Below, piece by piece: positions 24,494 to 33,366 of a stretch of 64,000 nt of DNA. Source of the stretch: CAZHHM01 sp964532225 (GTDB lineage: Bacteria; Margulisbacteria; WOR-1; JAKLHX01); the NCBI GenBank assembly GCA_964532225.1, contig CAZHHM010000002.1, positions 61,686-125,685 of the forward strand, read 5' to 3'. A program made the position numbers and the translations under genes. Each line of letters begins with the position of its first letter. Position 1 is the first letter of the stretch. The notes under the pieces are model-generated. The model was not told the DNA's origin. It saw only the letters and a program-made list of their open reading frames with translations, and did not search any database.

Positions 24494-25790
24494 CCCCTAT
24501 CCCCAGCTTGTGCATCATCTCTTCAAGCGAGGTCTTTGGCATATCAATAAGCCTTGAAACATCGTCCACGCTGCCTCCCGAGATCTCAAGGAGCATATTA
24601 AGAAGCTGCCTTTCAAAAGAGTCCACGGCCGTTGAAAGCGTCCAGTCCCCTCTGGCAAGTATCGCCTTCAGGGCGGAGCTTATGAACATCTCCCTGCCTA
24701 CGGGAAAATCCTTCATCGAAGCGTACTGAGCCCTTGCGTTAAGGACCGCAGCGTCGATGAGCCTTGCCATCTCGATATAGTCTCCGGGCCAGTCATGCAT
24801 CATGAAGAACGCGATCACATCGGAAGATATCCCTTTGATGTCCTTGCCGAACTTGTCGCATGAATAACGGAGCATGCTGTCGGCGATAGAAGGGATGTCC
24901 TCTTTTCTGTCCTTGAGCTTGGGGATGAAAAGCTTAAGGAACTTGTCGGCAGTACCCTTGTCGGCGTACCTCTCGAGAAGGGCATCATTGTTCACGGCCA
25001 GGACGACCCTTACCGTCTTATCAATGCCTTGCGCGCTCCTTTTGGCCAGGAAGTCAAGGATGCTGTGCTCAAAGTGAGCGGGCAGAGCGTCAAAGTCGTC
25101 GAGAAAAAGCGTCCCGCACTGCTCGTCCTTTTTTGTTTGATGCGGCTGTTCCGAAAGCAGCTCCTTGAGCGCGGTCCAGAACATGGATTCGCTGGATTCC
25201 TTTTCGAAAATGGAAAGTTTCAGCTCAACGAACTTCTTGTCCCTGTTATGTCCGTTCATGTGGACCATCTCGGCCAGGTACCGTTTTGGCATGCCGTAGC
25301 TTCCCACTATTATCAGGTCATTGTCGGAGCGGGAGACCTCTTCGATGTTCCTGGTAAGGTCCTGGAGCCTCGGGCTCAGGCCTTCGAGCCACTCCCCTCC
25401 CTCTGCGGGCCTTAATAATCCTCCGGGATAGAATTCCTCTCGGAGCACTTTTTGAAGAGATGAAAGCAGCTTGGCCGGGTCCAGAGGTTTAGGCAGGAAA
25501 TCGTTCACACCGAGCTTGGTCGCCTCGACCGCTTCTGAGACCTCGCCTTTTTTCGAAAGCATGACCGCTTTGACCCTGGGAGCGCTGTTCTTGATCGTTT
25601 TGTAAGCCTCTATGCCGCCGTTCTCCGTGCCTTCCGAATCGATCACAAGCACGTCAAATGACTTTCTTGACATCTTATCTGCAACCGACAGGATGTCCCT
25701 GTCGGTATCAAGCGACATGACGCCTGACAGCCCGGAGGATATGGCAGCGCTCAGTGCCTGGTCGCTGCTGAGAAGAAGAGCTTTTTTCAT
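24477..25790 (-). CDS. NtrC-like response regulator with degenerate AAA+ domain
   Basis: 437 residues. The N-terminal receiver (1-120) has DVLVIDSEG and FLPKPLDP with the conserved lysine. The central domain follows the sigma-54 activator layout: Walker B GTLFLDDFDALP, the sensor region VRVVLAVNNDAL and IPKLKDRKEDIPSIA. However, Walker A is degenerate (VGSYGMPKRYLAE) and the GAFTGA loop is missing, so it probably cannot remodel sigma-54 polymerase. A Fis-like C-terminal helix-turn-helix (VDDVSRLIDMPKTSLEEMMHKLG) remains. It overlaps the upstream kinase gene by 4 nt, so they form a two-component pair. Confidence 0.85.
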   Translation of the reverse strand: MKKALLLSSDQALSAAISSGLSGVMSLDTDRDILSVADKMSRKSFDVLVIDSEGTENGGIEAYKTIKNSAPRVKAVMLSKKGEVSEAVEATKLGVNDFLPKPLDPAKLLSSLQKVLREEFYPGGLLRPAEGGEWLEGLSPRLQDLTRNIEEVSRSDNDLIIVGSYGMPKRYLAEMVHMNGHNRDKKFVELKLSIFEKESSESMFWTALKELLSEQPHQTKKDEQCGTLFLDDFDALPAHFEHSILDFLAKRSAQGIDKTVRVVLAVNNDALLERYADKGTADKFLKLFIPKLKDRKEDIPSIADSMLRYSCDKFGKDIKGISSDVIAFFMMHDWPGDYIEMARLIDAAVLNARAQYASMKDFPVGREMFISSALKAILARGDWTLSTAVDSFERQLLNMLLEISGGSVDDVSRLIDMPKTSLEEMMHKLGIGVRQDI

Positions 25791-28351
25791 GATACCTTTC
25801 TTTGGCCGACTGGGATGCAGACGCGGAAAACACTCCCTTTTGAGAGCGAGCTTTCCGCTTCGATAAGCCCGCCGTGACCATCAATTATACCATGGGCTAT
25901 AGTGAGCCCCAGACCGGTACCTCCGTACTTGGTGGTGAAGAACGGGTCAAAGAGCTTTGGCATATCCTCCTCGCCGATGCCCACCCCGGTGTCCTTTATC
26001 TCAACGCATACGCATTCTCGTTCTTCACCCTTTATCTTCTTGCCGATCTTCTTCGAACTTATATCGACCGACCCGCCGGTCTCGATGGACTGTACCGCGT
26101 TAAGTATGATATTGACGAACACCTGTGAAAGCTGCTGCCTGTCGCCGATGATATCGTGCACATCGACCAGCGAGGTCCGTATGTCCACTTTCTTTTCCTC
26201 GGCGCTCTGTTTGAAGAAGCCGGCAGCCTCCTCGATTATCTCGTTCAGCGAGACCAGCTCATAGTTGGGCCTGCTAGTCCTTGCATAGCTGAGCAGCCCC
26301 TCGACTATCCTGTCGATCCTGTTGATCTCGCGCGGCATTATCTCCGAGTATTTCTTGCGGTATTCGGCATTGTCGAACTTCATCGGCATCATCTGCGTGA
26401 ACACTTTGAGAGAGGAAAGCGGGTTCTTGATCTCATGAGCCATGCCCGCAGCCATGGTACCCAGGGCAGCCAGCTTGTCTGACCTGCGGAGATGCTCTTC
26501 GAGCTTCTTTATCTCGGACAGGTCTGTAACGACAAGGAGCAAGCCCACCCTGTTGCCGTTGATGTCCTTGAGCATCCTGGTGTTCAGGCTTACCGGCACG
26601 TCACCCTGTATGCTCTTTACGATTATTTCCCTGTCACGGGTCTCCTTTCCTAAGAGACCCGAGTCCACTGCAGCGCAAAGCTCTTTGTCCCTGACGAAGA
26701 GATCAAGACATGACCTGCCGACTGCCTTGCCCCTCATTGTCTCGAACAGGGCTTCTGCCACAGAGTTCATAGAGGTCATCATTCCGGAAAGGTCCATTGT
26801 AACGATAGCAGAGGGCAGGCTTTCGAATATCAGGTCATTGTAGGTCTTCATGTTCAGGATCTCTTCGTATAATTTTGCGTTGTCGTATGCCACAGCGATA
26901 TAGGTGGACAGCATTTGCAGCAGCGATATCTCTTCGGGAGAATACGACTCCAGTGTGTTCTTTTTGCCAAGGGCGATCATGCCGACGAGTTCATCCCGCA
27001 GAAAAACCGGGACAAAAAGGTCCATCTGCAGGTCTGCCATCGTTTTATCCACGGCCGCTCTGAGCTCGGTCTCGTTCCTTTCATTGTCCAGAAGCGCGGA
27101 CAGCTCCTCCCTTACGATAACGGTCCTCTTTGAATTCAAGGCGGCGACCAGGGGCGCGTCAGCCGAAAGCTCCATCTCAGAATACTTATGCGACTTATAT
27201 CCGATCCTTTCTTTGGAAAAGCTCTTATATTTCCTTTTGAACCTGTCATAGAGGAGGACGGACACCTCCGAGGTATCCAGGATCTCTCCGATAGAGCTGA
27301 CCACAAGTGATGTGATCTCGTCAAGCTTGATAGTAAAAGCGATCTTTCTGCTGATCTCCTGCACTCTCTCCTGGAACCTGTACACCTTGCTGAAAAGCCT
27401 GAAAGCGTATTTCTGGAGCATTTCAAAGAAAGGGCCGAAAGCCGCCGATACGACGAACGCCGCCAGCACGATCACAGGGTAGTTCTCCGCCTGTATGAGG
27501 AAAGCCGTGCCGCCTCCGGAGATGATTATTATCAGAGAATAAGTTACGGCTATCGCAAGAGCGGTGATCGTATAAACCATCCCGCTCCTGAACACTTGAT
27601 AAACATCATAAAGCTTTTTGTTCAGGATGGTGTATGCAATGAACGTGATCATTGCATAAGAGAACAACGGACCGACCGAATTATACCTGCTTATCCCCAT
27701 CATGGGCATCAGCAGGTTGGTGGCCAAACCCAGGAGAAGGGTCAGGGCCAGGCCCAGTAAAAGGACCTTTAGAACGCTGCGTTCTCTGCCTCGCGAGGAC
27801 AGGTAGGAAAGGTATATGCGCACATATCCGCCGACCAGACAAAGCACAATGAACGCTGCCATGAAGGGATACATGCTACCGTAAACTCCCCGGAAACCTC
27901 CAGGGTAAAAGACTATGTCCTTGATCAAAAGTCCTGCAGGTATCATCAACACAAATGCCGCAGAAACGGCATACAAAGACATTTCCTTCCAGGTGCTCCA
28001 TCCCTCGACCTTTTTCGGGAAAACAAAAGAGAACGAAAGGAAGGTGGATGGGATGAAGACCGTTCCCAGATATATTGCCCAGAAAACCAGCATCGGCGCT
28101 TTTTCTGTGTTGAATGCGATAAAAGCGGAGATCGACCAGACCGATATCGAGGACACCATAAGGAGGAACGACCTGTTGACGGCATTCTTGATGTCCTTGA
28201 ACGCAATGAACACCGCCAGCGAAAGGTTGCCAAGGACCACCCAGAGAGGAAGTATGTAATTCGGCCTGTTCGAGCTGAACAGAAGAAGCGATAACAGAAG
28301 GGCCAGCACTGCGGTTATCGACGCGACCCTTTCGATGGTAAGGTTGTTCAT
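25787..28351 (-). CDS. Membrane sensor histidine kinase (7TM-GAF-PAS-HisKA-HATPase)
   Basis: 854 residues. About eight hydrophobic helices cover residues 5-290, like the histidine-kinase N-terminal 7TM region. A GAF-like domain follows (about 335-490), then PAS (about 500-610). The H-box is AAGMAHEIKNPLSSLK near residue 640. ATPase boxes are N (FVNIILNAVQSIETGG), G1 (IKDTGVGIGEEDM), F (LFDPFFTTKYGG) and G2 (TGLGLTIAHGIIDGHGG). It autophosphorylates on the histidine and should signal to the adjacent regulator. ATGA overlaps link it to the genes on both sides. The signal is unknown. Confidence 0.95.
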   Translation of the reverse strand: MNNLTIERVASITAVLALLLSLLLFSSNRPNYILPLWVVLGNLSLAVFIAFKDIKNAVNRSFLLMVSSISVWSISAFIAFNTEKAPMLVFWAIYLGTVFIPSTFLSFSFVFPKKVEGWSTWKEMSLYAVSAAFVLMIPAGLLIKDIVFYPGGFRGVYGSMYPFMAAFIVLCLVGGYVRIYLSYLSSRGRERSVLKVLLLGLALTLLLGLATNLLMPMMGISRYNSVGPLFSYAMITFIAYTILNKKLYDVYQVFRSGMVYTITALAIAVTYSLIIIISGGGTAFLIQAENYPVIVLAAFVVSAAFGPFFEMLQKYAFRLFSKVYRFQERVQEISRKIAFTIKLDEITSLVVSSIGEILDTSEVSVLLYDRFKRKYKSFSKERIGYKSHKYSEMELSADAPLVAALNSKRTVIVREELSALLDNERNETELRAAVDKTMADLQMDLFVPVFLRDELVGMIALGKKNTLESYSPEEISLLQMLSTYIAVAYDNAKLYEEILNMKTYNDLIFESLPSAIVTMDLSGMMTSMNSVAEALFETMRGKAVGRSCLDLFVRDKELCAAVDSGLLGKETRDREIIVKSIQGDVPVSLNTRMLKDINGNRVGLLLVVTDLSEIKKLEEHLRRSDKLAALGTMAAGMAHEIKNPLSSLKVFTQMMPMKFDNAEYRKKYSEIMPREINRIDRIVEGLLSYARTSRPNYELVSLNEIIEEAAGFFKQSAEEKKVDIRTSLVDVHDIIGDRQQLSQVFVNIILNAVQSIETGGSVDISSKKIGKKIKGEERECVCVEIKDTGVGIGEEDMPKLFDPFFTTKYGGTGLGLTIAHGIIDGHGGLIEAESSLSKGSVFRVCIPVGQRKVS

Positions 28352-29085
28352 TGAAGCTGCCTGAGGATGTTCTCGGCTTCGGCAAGCTGCTCAGGAGTGT
28401 TTATACCAATTGCCGCCCTGCGGTCTTCAGTGCAATGAACGGAAACTTTCCTGCCAAGCGACCTGAAAATGGAGATGACATCCGTCAGGTAGTACTCTCC
28501 TTGCGAATTATCCCTTTTTATGGACCTCAGAGCAGGGAACAGCTCTTTCGAATCAAAGCAGTATGTCCCCGTGTTGACCTCGGATATGTTCAGTTCCTCC
28601 TTTGAAGCGTCCTTATGCTCGACTATCCGGTCAATATCCCCGGATTTATCGCGAACTATCCTGCCATACCCTGACGGGTCGGGGATCACAGCAGAAAGGA
28701 CGGTCGCCACAGCGGACCGTTGCTGGTGGGCGGATAAAAGTTCTTTAAGGACAGCGCCCCTCATTAGAGGCATATCGCCGTTGAGCACCATGATCGTTGA
28801 GTCGCTGTCTGCGATATAAGGCTCTACCATGCTTACCGCATGTCCGGTCCCCAGCTGCTCTTTCTGAAGGACAAAATTCGCTTTGCAGCCGGAGATCTCC
28901 TGCTTTACAAGGTCAGCCATATGTCCGACCACTATGTACGGGACCTCGTTAGTAATATCTTTGAGCGAGTCCAATACGTATGAAAGCAAAGGCTTTCCGC
29001 AGGCTTTGTGAAGCACTTTCGGGAGTTCAGACCTCATTCTCGTGCCTTTTCCGGCGGCCAGTATCACAGGTATTAGTTTTTTCAT
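28348..29085 (-). CDS. Sugar nucleotidyltransferase, GlmU N-terminal-like, without acetyltransferase domain
   Basis: 245 residues. PVILAAGKGTRMRSELPKVL is the nucleotide-binding signature of GlmU-type pyrophosphorylases. LQKEQLGTGHAVSMVE, VLNGDMPLM, GYGRIVRD, NTGTYCFDS and EYYLTDVISI follow as in GlmU. The C-terminal left-handed helix with acetyltransferase activity is absent, so it likely makes UDP-GlcNAc or a related sugar from a sugar-1-phosphate. The phosphohexomutase at 23-24 kb could supply the substrate. The ATG is embedded in ATCGATG; -10 CATAAT and -35 TTGACT lie upstream, so the mRNA would be leaderless. The next genes are the kinase and regulator, in the same operon. Confidence 0.88.
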   Translation of the reverse strand: MKKLIPVILAAGKGTRMRSELPKVLHKACGKPLLSYVLDSLKDITNEVPYIVVGHMADLVKQEISGCKANFVLQKEQLGTGHAVSMVEPYIADSDSTIMVLNGDMPLMRGAVLKELLSAHQQRSAVATVLSAVIPDPSGYGRIVRDKSGDIDRIVEHKDASKEELNISEVNTGTYCFDSKELFPALRSIKRDNSQGEYYLTDVISIFRSLGRKVSVHCTEDRRAAIGINTPEQLAEAENILRQLQ

Positions 29086-29092
29086 CGATATT

Positions 29093-29121
29093 ATTATGAA
29101 TTAGGAGCAGCGGAGAGTCAA
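29093..29121 (-). promoter_or_regulatory. Promoter of the nucleotidyltransferase-kinase-regulator operon
   Basis: Minus strand: -35 TTGACT at 29116-29121, 17 bp spacer, -10 CATAAT at 29093-29098, then 7 nt to ATG at 29085. It implies a leaderless first gene. Confidence 0.74.
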
Positions 29122-29152
29122 CTTTGGACAACGGTCCTGTCCATGGGTCCGG

Positions 29153-30154
29153 TCAGTTGCCCTCGATCTTTTCAAGGACCTCCGACCCGGCTCCGGCACC
29201 ATAGGTCCGTGCGAACCTGGCGAATTCAATGAATGAAGCCTTGTCGGACAGCTGCCCAAAGAATATGTAGTGTTGGTCAGGATTCATCATGGACAGGACG
29301 CCCCTCACCTCTTCTCTTACGCCGGACATGCTGAACACCTTGAGCGTAGGCATGGAGTAAGGGCTGTAGCCTGAAGCAAGCCATGACAGGTCATCAGCGA
29401 ATTCAAGATCGCCCCATTTGTAAGGCAGGATCGACCTCACATCCCTGTTCATGATCGCGTCCATTTCTCCTCCCAGCTCTTTATCCCTCAGAGGTGTCAT
29501 AGAACTTAGAAGTTCAAGCTGAAGCGGACTTCTGGTCGCTGCCAAGATATTTATCGGGGCCATATCCCCGTGCTCCGACCAGGCCATTTTTATGTGATGA
29601 AGTACATCCTCGGCATAAAGATACCCCATTATCCTGTGATCCAGTTTTTTCCCGTTCCAGTTAGGCCCCGGGAAAAAGAACGGATCGCTCATGTTCAAGG
29701 CGGACCCGTTGATAAGGCCGGTCGAAAAGAAACCGGAACTCCTCACCATCCTCAATGTTTCGCCTTCCCACACGACTTGTACCATAGGCTTATTGAACAG
29801 GCATCTATCAAATGATCCGCCGGAAAGCATAGTTGAAAGCATCACTGCTTTCTCCTGTCCCGCAATGCCCGGGAACAGCCCCAACACATGCTCAGATACC
29901 GTCTCTTTTATCACTTCCTTCACGACATCCGGCCGTGATGTCTGGTTGATCTTGTCCGACATATATTGTATTGTCTCTACCCTGTATTCTGAATGGCCTG
30001 CCCTTATTTCGGAGATCGAGGACAGAGGTGCCGGTAAGAACCGGCCGCTGGAAAAGTCTTGAGATCCTGTACGGACCGTACGTTCGATCACCTTGAACGA
30101 AGAAGGTCTTGCAAGCCCTATTATCTGATTGATCCTGCTGCGTATTGATCCCAT
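29153..30154 (-). CDS. Hypothetical protein, related in layout to the 30199-31299 gene
   Basis: 333 residues, no recognised family, no signal peptide. The middle (residues 120-230) has strand-rich segments such as VQVVWEGETLRMVRSS and RIMGYLYAEDVLHH then INILAATRSPLQLELL. The end has HYIFFGQLSDKASFIEFAR. The order of these blocks parallels the neighbouring protein, suggesting distant paralogy, perhaps an acetyltransferase-like (GNAT) fold, which is speculative. AAGGA lies about 11 nt before the ATG. It has a 44 bp gap from the upstream gene. Confidence 0.55.
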   Translation of the reverse strand: MGSIRSRINQIIGLARPSSFKVIERTVRTGSQDFSSGRFLPAPLSSISEIRAGHSEYRVETIQYMSDKINQTSRPDVVKEVIKETVSEHVLGLFPGIAGQEKAVMLSTMLSGGSFDRCLFNKPMVQVVWEGETLRMVRSSGFFSTGLINGSALNMSDPFFFPGPNWNGKKLDHRIMGYLYAEDVLHHIKMAWSEHGDMAPINILAATRSPLQLELLSSMTPLRDKELGGEMDAIMNRDVRSILPYKWGDLEFADDLSWLASGYSPYSMPTLKVFSMSGVREEVRGVLSMMNPDQHYIFFGQLSDKASFIEFARFARTYGAGAGSEVLEKIEGN

Positions 30155-30198
30155 GATATTTATATTTCCTTATCGTTCATGTGATTTCCCGATTTCAC

Positions 30199-31299
30199 TT
30201 ATCTTCCCAGAAATCCCGTCATCTTGGAGAAATACATCTCCGCGCTTTTCGGGTTCATGAACCCTCCAATAAACACCACATCTTTTGGCCCGATCTGTTT
30301 AAAGACATTGAAGTGCGGATATCTTTCGAGTACAGATGCATTACTGAGGAACTTCAGTGTCTCAGGAGTGTCACAATACATGGGCAGCAGGTCCTTGACG
30401 ACCCAGTCATCTCTTATGGTGACGCCTAAAGAAAGCTGCAAAGTGTTACGGAACCACTGAGCTTCCTGCGGTTCCGGCTCCACTACCAAAGACCTGGCAG
30501 CACCAAAAACGATCGGGTTCCTTGTTTTTGTGCCGACATACATCATTGGTATATGATCAAGCCCCTGACTGTTAAGCAGCATTCCTTTTACCGTAAGAAA
30601 GAAATTCATGGTTATCATCAGAGCTTCCCTTTGCGGTGTTTTTACGGCCCGCCCGTCCATAGTGATCGTCTCCGGCGTCATTGTAGTGTTCCACAGATAA
30701 ATACCTACATAGGAATCCGGATCGGGGCTACCCATGCGCATATAACGGCCTGAAGAGAAGCCGGTCATTTCGCCGGTCTTTTCATGTCTTGCTATGATCA
30801 TAGAGGTTGCGCCAAAAATGCTGTTATCGACATACTTACGAGAAAGGAAAGACCGGATCTCTTTGCTTCTGGCTTCCGTATCAATTCCCAGATCCTGAGG
30901 GAAGCCTTCTGTGTATACCCTGCTCATAAGACCTATCATTTCCGAGGCAAGTGACCTCTTCATGGCACCGGACAGGTTCTGTGACGGATTATCGATATAC
31001 TCGGTCGTGTGCGCTCCAAGGTTGAATACCTGAGATAGCTTTGTGACCTCATTCTCATTTATCTCAAGCCCTGTCCTTGCTATCATTTCAATGAACTTAG
31101 GTCTGCTTATGGCCTCAAGACCTTTGAGATAAGGAACTGACGGTAATGATGAGGGAATAGCACCGCTCAATAAAGTCCCTGAAAGCTGTCTCGAACTGCC
31201 CAAGCTCGGGCATAAAGAACGGGCCCTCGACGCAAGATCTGCCGTCTTGCTCCAGTTCCTTTCAAACCCTCTTGTTATCCAATTCTTGACCGAGTTCAT
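30199..31299 (-). CDS. Hypothetical protein with possible GNAT-like region
   Basis: 366 residues from ATG 31299 (MNSVKNWITRGF), chosen because ACAGGGA precedes it; an in-frame GTG at 31356 would put the promoter-like palindrome inside the gene. The N-terminal half is helical. The C-terminal half has strand-helix blocks: TSMIIARHEKTGEMTGFSSG, YVGIYLWNTTMTPE, IPMMYVGTKTRNPIVFGAA and DVVFIGGFMNPKSAEMYF. Cytosolic by appearance. It shares block order with the next gene downstream. Not recognised. Confidence 0.55.
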   Translation of the reverse strand: MNSVKNWITRGFERNWSKTADLASRARSLCPSLGSSRQLSGTLLSGAIPSSLPSVPYLKGLEAISRPKFIEMIARTGLEINENEVTKLSQVFNLGAHTTEYIDNPSQNLSGAMKRSLASEMIGLMSRVYTEGFPQDLGIDTEARSKEIRSFLSRKYVDNSIFGATSMIIARHEKTGEMTGFSSGRYMRMGSPDPDSYVGIYLWNTTMTPETITMDGRAVKTPQREALMITMNFFLTVKGMLLNSQGLDHIPMMYVGTKTRNPIVFGAARSLVVEPEPQEAQWFRNTLQLSLGVTIRDDWVVKDLLPMYCDTPETLKFLSNASVLERYPHFNVFKQIGPKDVVFIGGFMNPKSAEMYFSKMTGFLGR

Positions 31300-31320
31300 T
31301 TCCCTGTCCAAACCCCTCTC

Positions 31321-31344
31321 TATGTATATATCGATAATATATGG
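31321..31344. promoter_or_regulatory. ATCGAT palindrome upstream of the 31299 gene
   Basis: AT-rich segment containing ATATATCGATAATATAT between divergent genes; on the minus strand TATATA within it could serve as the -10 of the 31299 gene. Compare 4062-4075 and 18491-18508. Confidence 0.4.
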
Positions 31345-31370
31345 CGCCCATTTCACGCAAAGGCCGGTTG

Positions 31371-31379
31371 TGCCATACT
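31371..31379 (+). promoter_or_regulatory. Extended -10 promoter of yqeK, leaderless
   Basis: TGC-CATACT then 6 nt and GTG at 31386. Confidence 0.6.
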
Positions 31380-31385
31380 ATTTCT

Positions 31386-31946
31386 GTGAACGACAAAAAG
31401 GCGATAACCGCATATATAAGATCGGTCCTGCCCGGGGAAAGATATGCCCATACCCTGAGAGTAGCGGGATTCTCAAAAAAGCTCTCAGCACGCCTTGGCG
31501 CGGACAAAGACAAGGCCAGGACAGCCGCACTGCTTCATGACTGCGCAAAATGCATGTCCCCGGAAGAGCTCCTCTCATACGCCAGACGCCATAAAATAAA
31601 GTGCCCAAAGTATATGCTTAAAAGGCCCGGGCTCCTTCACGGCGCTGTCGCAGCCTCGATAGCCCGCCTGCGTTTCGGGATAAACGACAGGGACATACTG
31701 CGCGCCATCAGCAACCACACCATGGGCAGGCCCCGCATGTCAGCGCTCGAAAAGACCCTGTTCCTGGCCGATCATCTCGAACCGGGGAGGAAAAGGAAGG
31801 GATACGACAGGCTCAGGCGCATCGCGATGAAGGACGCGGACAAGGCGATTGCACTTTTTTTGGACGAAGTGATACAATACTTGAAGAAGAAAGGCCTGCA
31901 TGTCTCGAGACGGACAGTACTTACCAGGGACCACTATAAAAAATAA
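31386..31946 (+). CDS. yqeK: HD-domain hydrolase, YqeK family
   Basis: 186 residues from GTG 31386. The YqeK family is shown by RYAHTLRVAGFSKKL, AALLHDCAKCMSPEELL, LHGAVAASIA, ISNHTMGRPRMSALEKTLFLADHLEPGRK and DEVIQYLKKKG. These residues bind metal (H, HD, H, D) for symmetrical hydrolysis of Ap4A. An upstream ATG at 31341 would precede the promoter and is not preferred. The downstream LCP gene starts 1 nt after it. In many bacteria yqeK-lytR-rsfS are adjacent, exactly as here. Confidence 0.92.
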   Translation: MNDKKAITAYIRSVLPGERYAHTLRVAGFSKKLSARLGADKDKARTAALLHDCAKCMSPEELLSYARRHKIKCPKYMLKRPGLLHGAVAASIARLRFGINDRDILRAISNHTMGRPRMSALEKTLFLADHLEPGRKRKGYDRLRRIAMKDADKAIALFLDEVIQYLKKKGLHVSRRTVLTRDHYKK

Positions 31947-32954
31947 ATGGAAATAAATACATTCTCTTCGGGCGGCCAAAAGAACACATGGCGTGACGAG
32001 GAGCCGGCCGAAGAAAAGAAGCCCCGCTCCTTCTGGAAAACATGGCTTGTAGGCCTTGTTGCGGTGATGATAATCATGTCGGCTTTCCTCGGTTTCTTCA
32101 CGTCCTTCATACTCAGCCGTTTCAGCGTTTTTGAGGTGCTTTTCACCCTTAACCCTGCCCAGGCAAGCATGCAGGAAATGAACATACTCCTGCTCGGCGT
32201 CGACGCCACCGCAGGGACAAAACGCTCAGACACCATCATGGTGATAAGGGTCGACCCGAAAACAAAGACGATATCGCTTGTTTCTATCCCCAGGGATACT
32301 ATGGTCGTTATTCCCGGCGTCAGGTTCGACAAGATCAACCATGCCTACGCTTTCGGCGGTCCGGAGCTGGCGGTATCGACAACAGCGAACTTCCTTAACA
32401 TACCGCTTAAGCACTATATCAAGGTGAACGTGGACAAATTCGAGCAGCTTATCGACAGGCTGGGCGGTATCTATGTCGATGTTGACCAGAGGATGTACTA
32501 TGTGGATTATGCCGGAGGCCTTTTCATTGACCTGAAGCCCGGCAGACAGAAACTCAGCGGCAAGCAGGCTATCGGATATCTGCGTTTCAGGCATGATGCC
32601 AGGGGCGATTTCGGGCGCGTGCAAAGACAGCAGCAGTTCATACAGGAAGTCGCAAGGGAGCTGGCAAAGACCAAGAACGTGGTCCAGATATACCAGCTGC
32701 TGCTCGACCTCATGAACAGCGTCGAGACCAACCTTTCAAGCTCTCAGATATTCACTCTGGCCTCGCTGGTCAGGCAGGCGTACGAGATAGGCAACATCCG
32801 CGCGACCTCGCTTCCGGGGACAAGCACCAGAATAGACGGCATATACTATCTCCAGCCGGATATGGGACAGATAAACAAGATAGTCAATTCTTACCTTAGG
32901 GAGAAACCGGAAATTGGCGGAAACCAAGAAGGACCGGCGCAAACACAAGAATAA
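31947..32954 (+). CDS. LytR-CpsA-Psr (LCP) family protein
   Basis: 335 residues. A cytoplasmic N-terminal tail (about 30 residues) is followed by one membrane helix (TWLVGLVAVMIIMSAFLGFF). The LCP catalytic domain spans about residues 75-290 with MNILLLGVDA, RSDTIMVIRVDPKTKTISLVSIPRDTMV-type block, KINHAYAFGG, DRLGGIYVDVD and LRFRHDARGDFGRVQRQQQFI. LCP enzymes attach glycopolymers to peptidoglycan or similar acceptors. It overlaps rsfS by 41 nt. Confidence 0.94.
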   Translation: MEINTFSSGGQKNTWRDEEPAEEKKPRSFWKTWLVGLVAVMIIMSAFLGFFTSFILSRFSVFEVLFTLNPAQASMQEMNILLLGVDATAGTKRSDTIMVIRVDPKTKTISLVSIPRDTMVVIPGVRFDKINHAYAFGGPELAVSTTANFLNIPLKHYIKVNVDKFEQLIDRLGGIYVDVDQRMYYVDYAGGLFIDLKPGRQKLSGKQAIGYLRFRHDARGDFGRVQRQQQFIQEVARELAKTKNVVQIYQLLLDLMNSVETNLSSSQIFTLASLVRQAYEIGNIRATSLPGTSTRIDGIYYLQPDMGQINKIVNSYLREKPEIGGNQEGPAQTQE

Positions 32955-33324
32955 CCCCAAAAGGTCTAACAACAAAAAGCTGCTCTCCTCCAGGTTCCTC
33001 GCGCAGCTGATGGCTCAGGTCGCCGACAGCAAGAAGGCCGATGACATCGAGATCCTTGACGTGCGCAAAACCTCATCGATAAGCAATTACATAGTCGTCT
33101 GTACCGCCGGTGCAAGGCCGCAGATCAAGGCCATAGCCGACGCCATCGACGAGCTCATGTCAAAGAACGGGATCAGCATCCCCCGCTGGCAGGGCAATGC
33201 CGACTCGAACTGGATGGTGCTGGACATGATAAACGTTGTGGTGCATATCTTCGGCAAGGACGAGAGAAAAGCCTACAACATCGAAGGACTATGGAGCCAG
33301 GGGGGCGTTGTCTACCACATCTGA
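32914..33324 (+). CDS. rsfS: Ribosomal silencing factor RsfS
   Basis: 136 residues from TTG 32914. The RsfS/Iojap domain begins near residue 30: ADDIEILDVRKTSSISNYIV, then CTAGARPQIKAIADAI, WQGNADSNWMVLDMINVVVHIF and YNIEGLWS. It binds L14 on the large subunit and blocks subunit joining when nutrients are scarce. The first 28 residues are strongly basic and lie within the LCP overlap; a later start is possible but none has a better context. Confidence 0.93.
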   Translation: MAETKKDRRKHKNNPKRSNNKKLLSSRFLAQLMAQVADSKKADDIEILDVRKTSSISNYIVVCTAGARPQIKAIADAIDELMSKNGISIPRWQGNADSNWMVLDMINVVVHIFGKDERKAYNIEGLWSQGGVVYHI

Positions 33325-33366
33325 AATCCTCGCAGCATTCCGCCGATAATCATCCGGAGGGTATAA

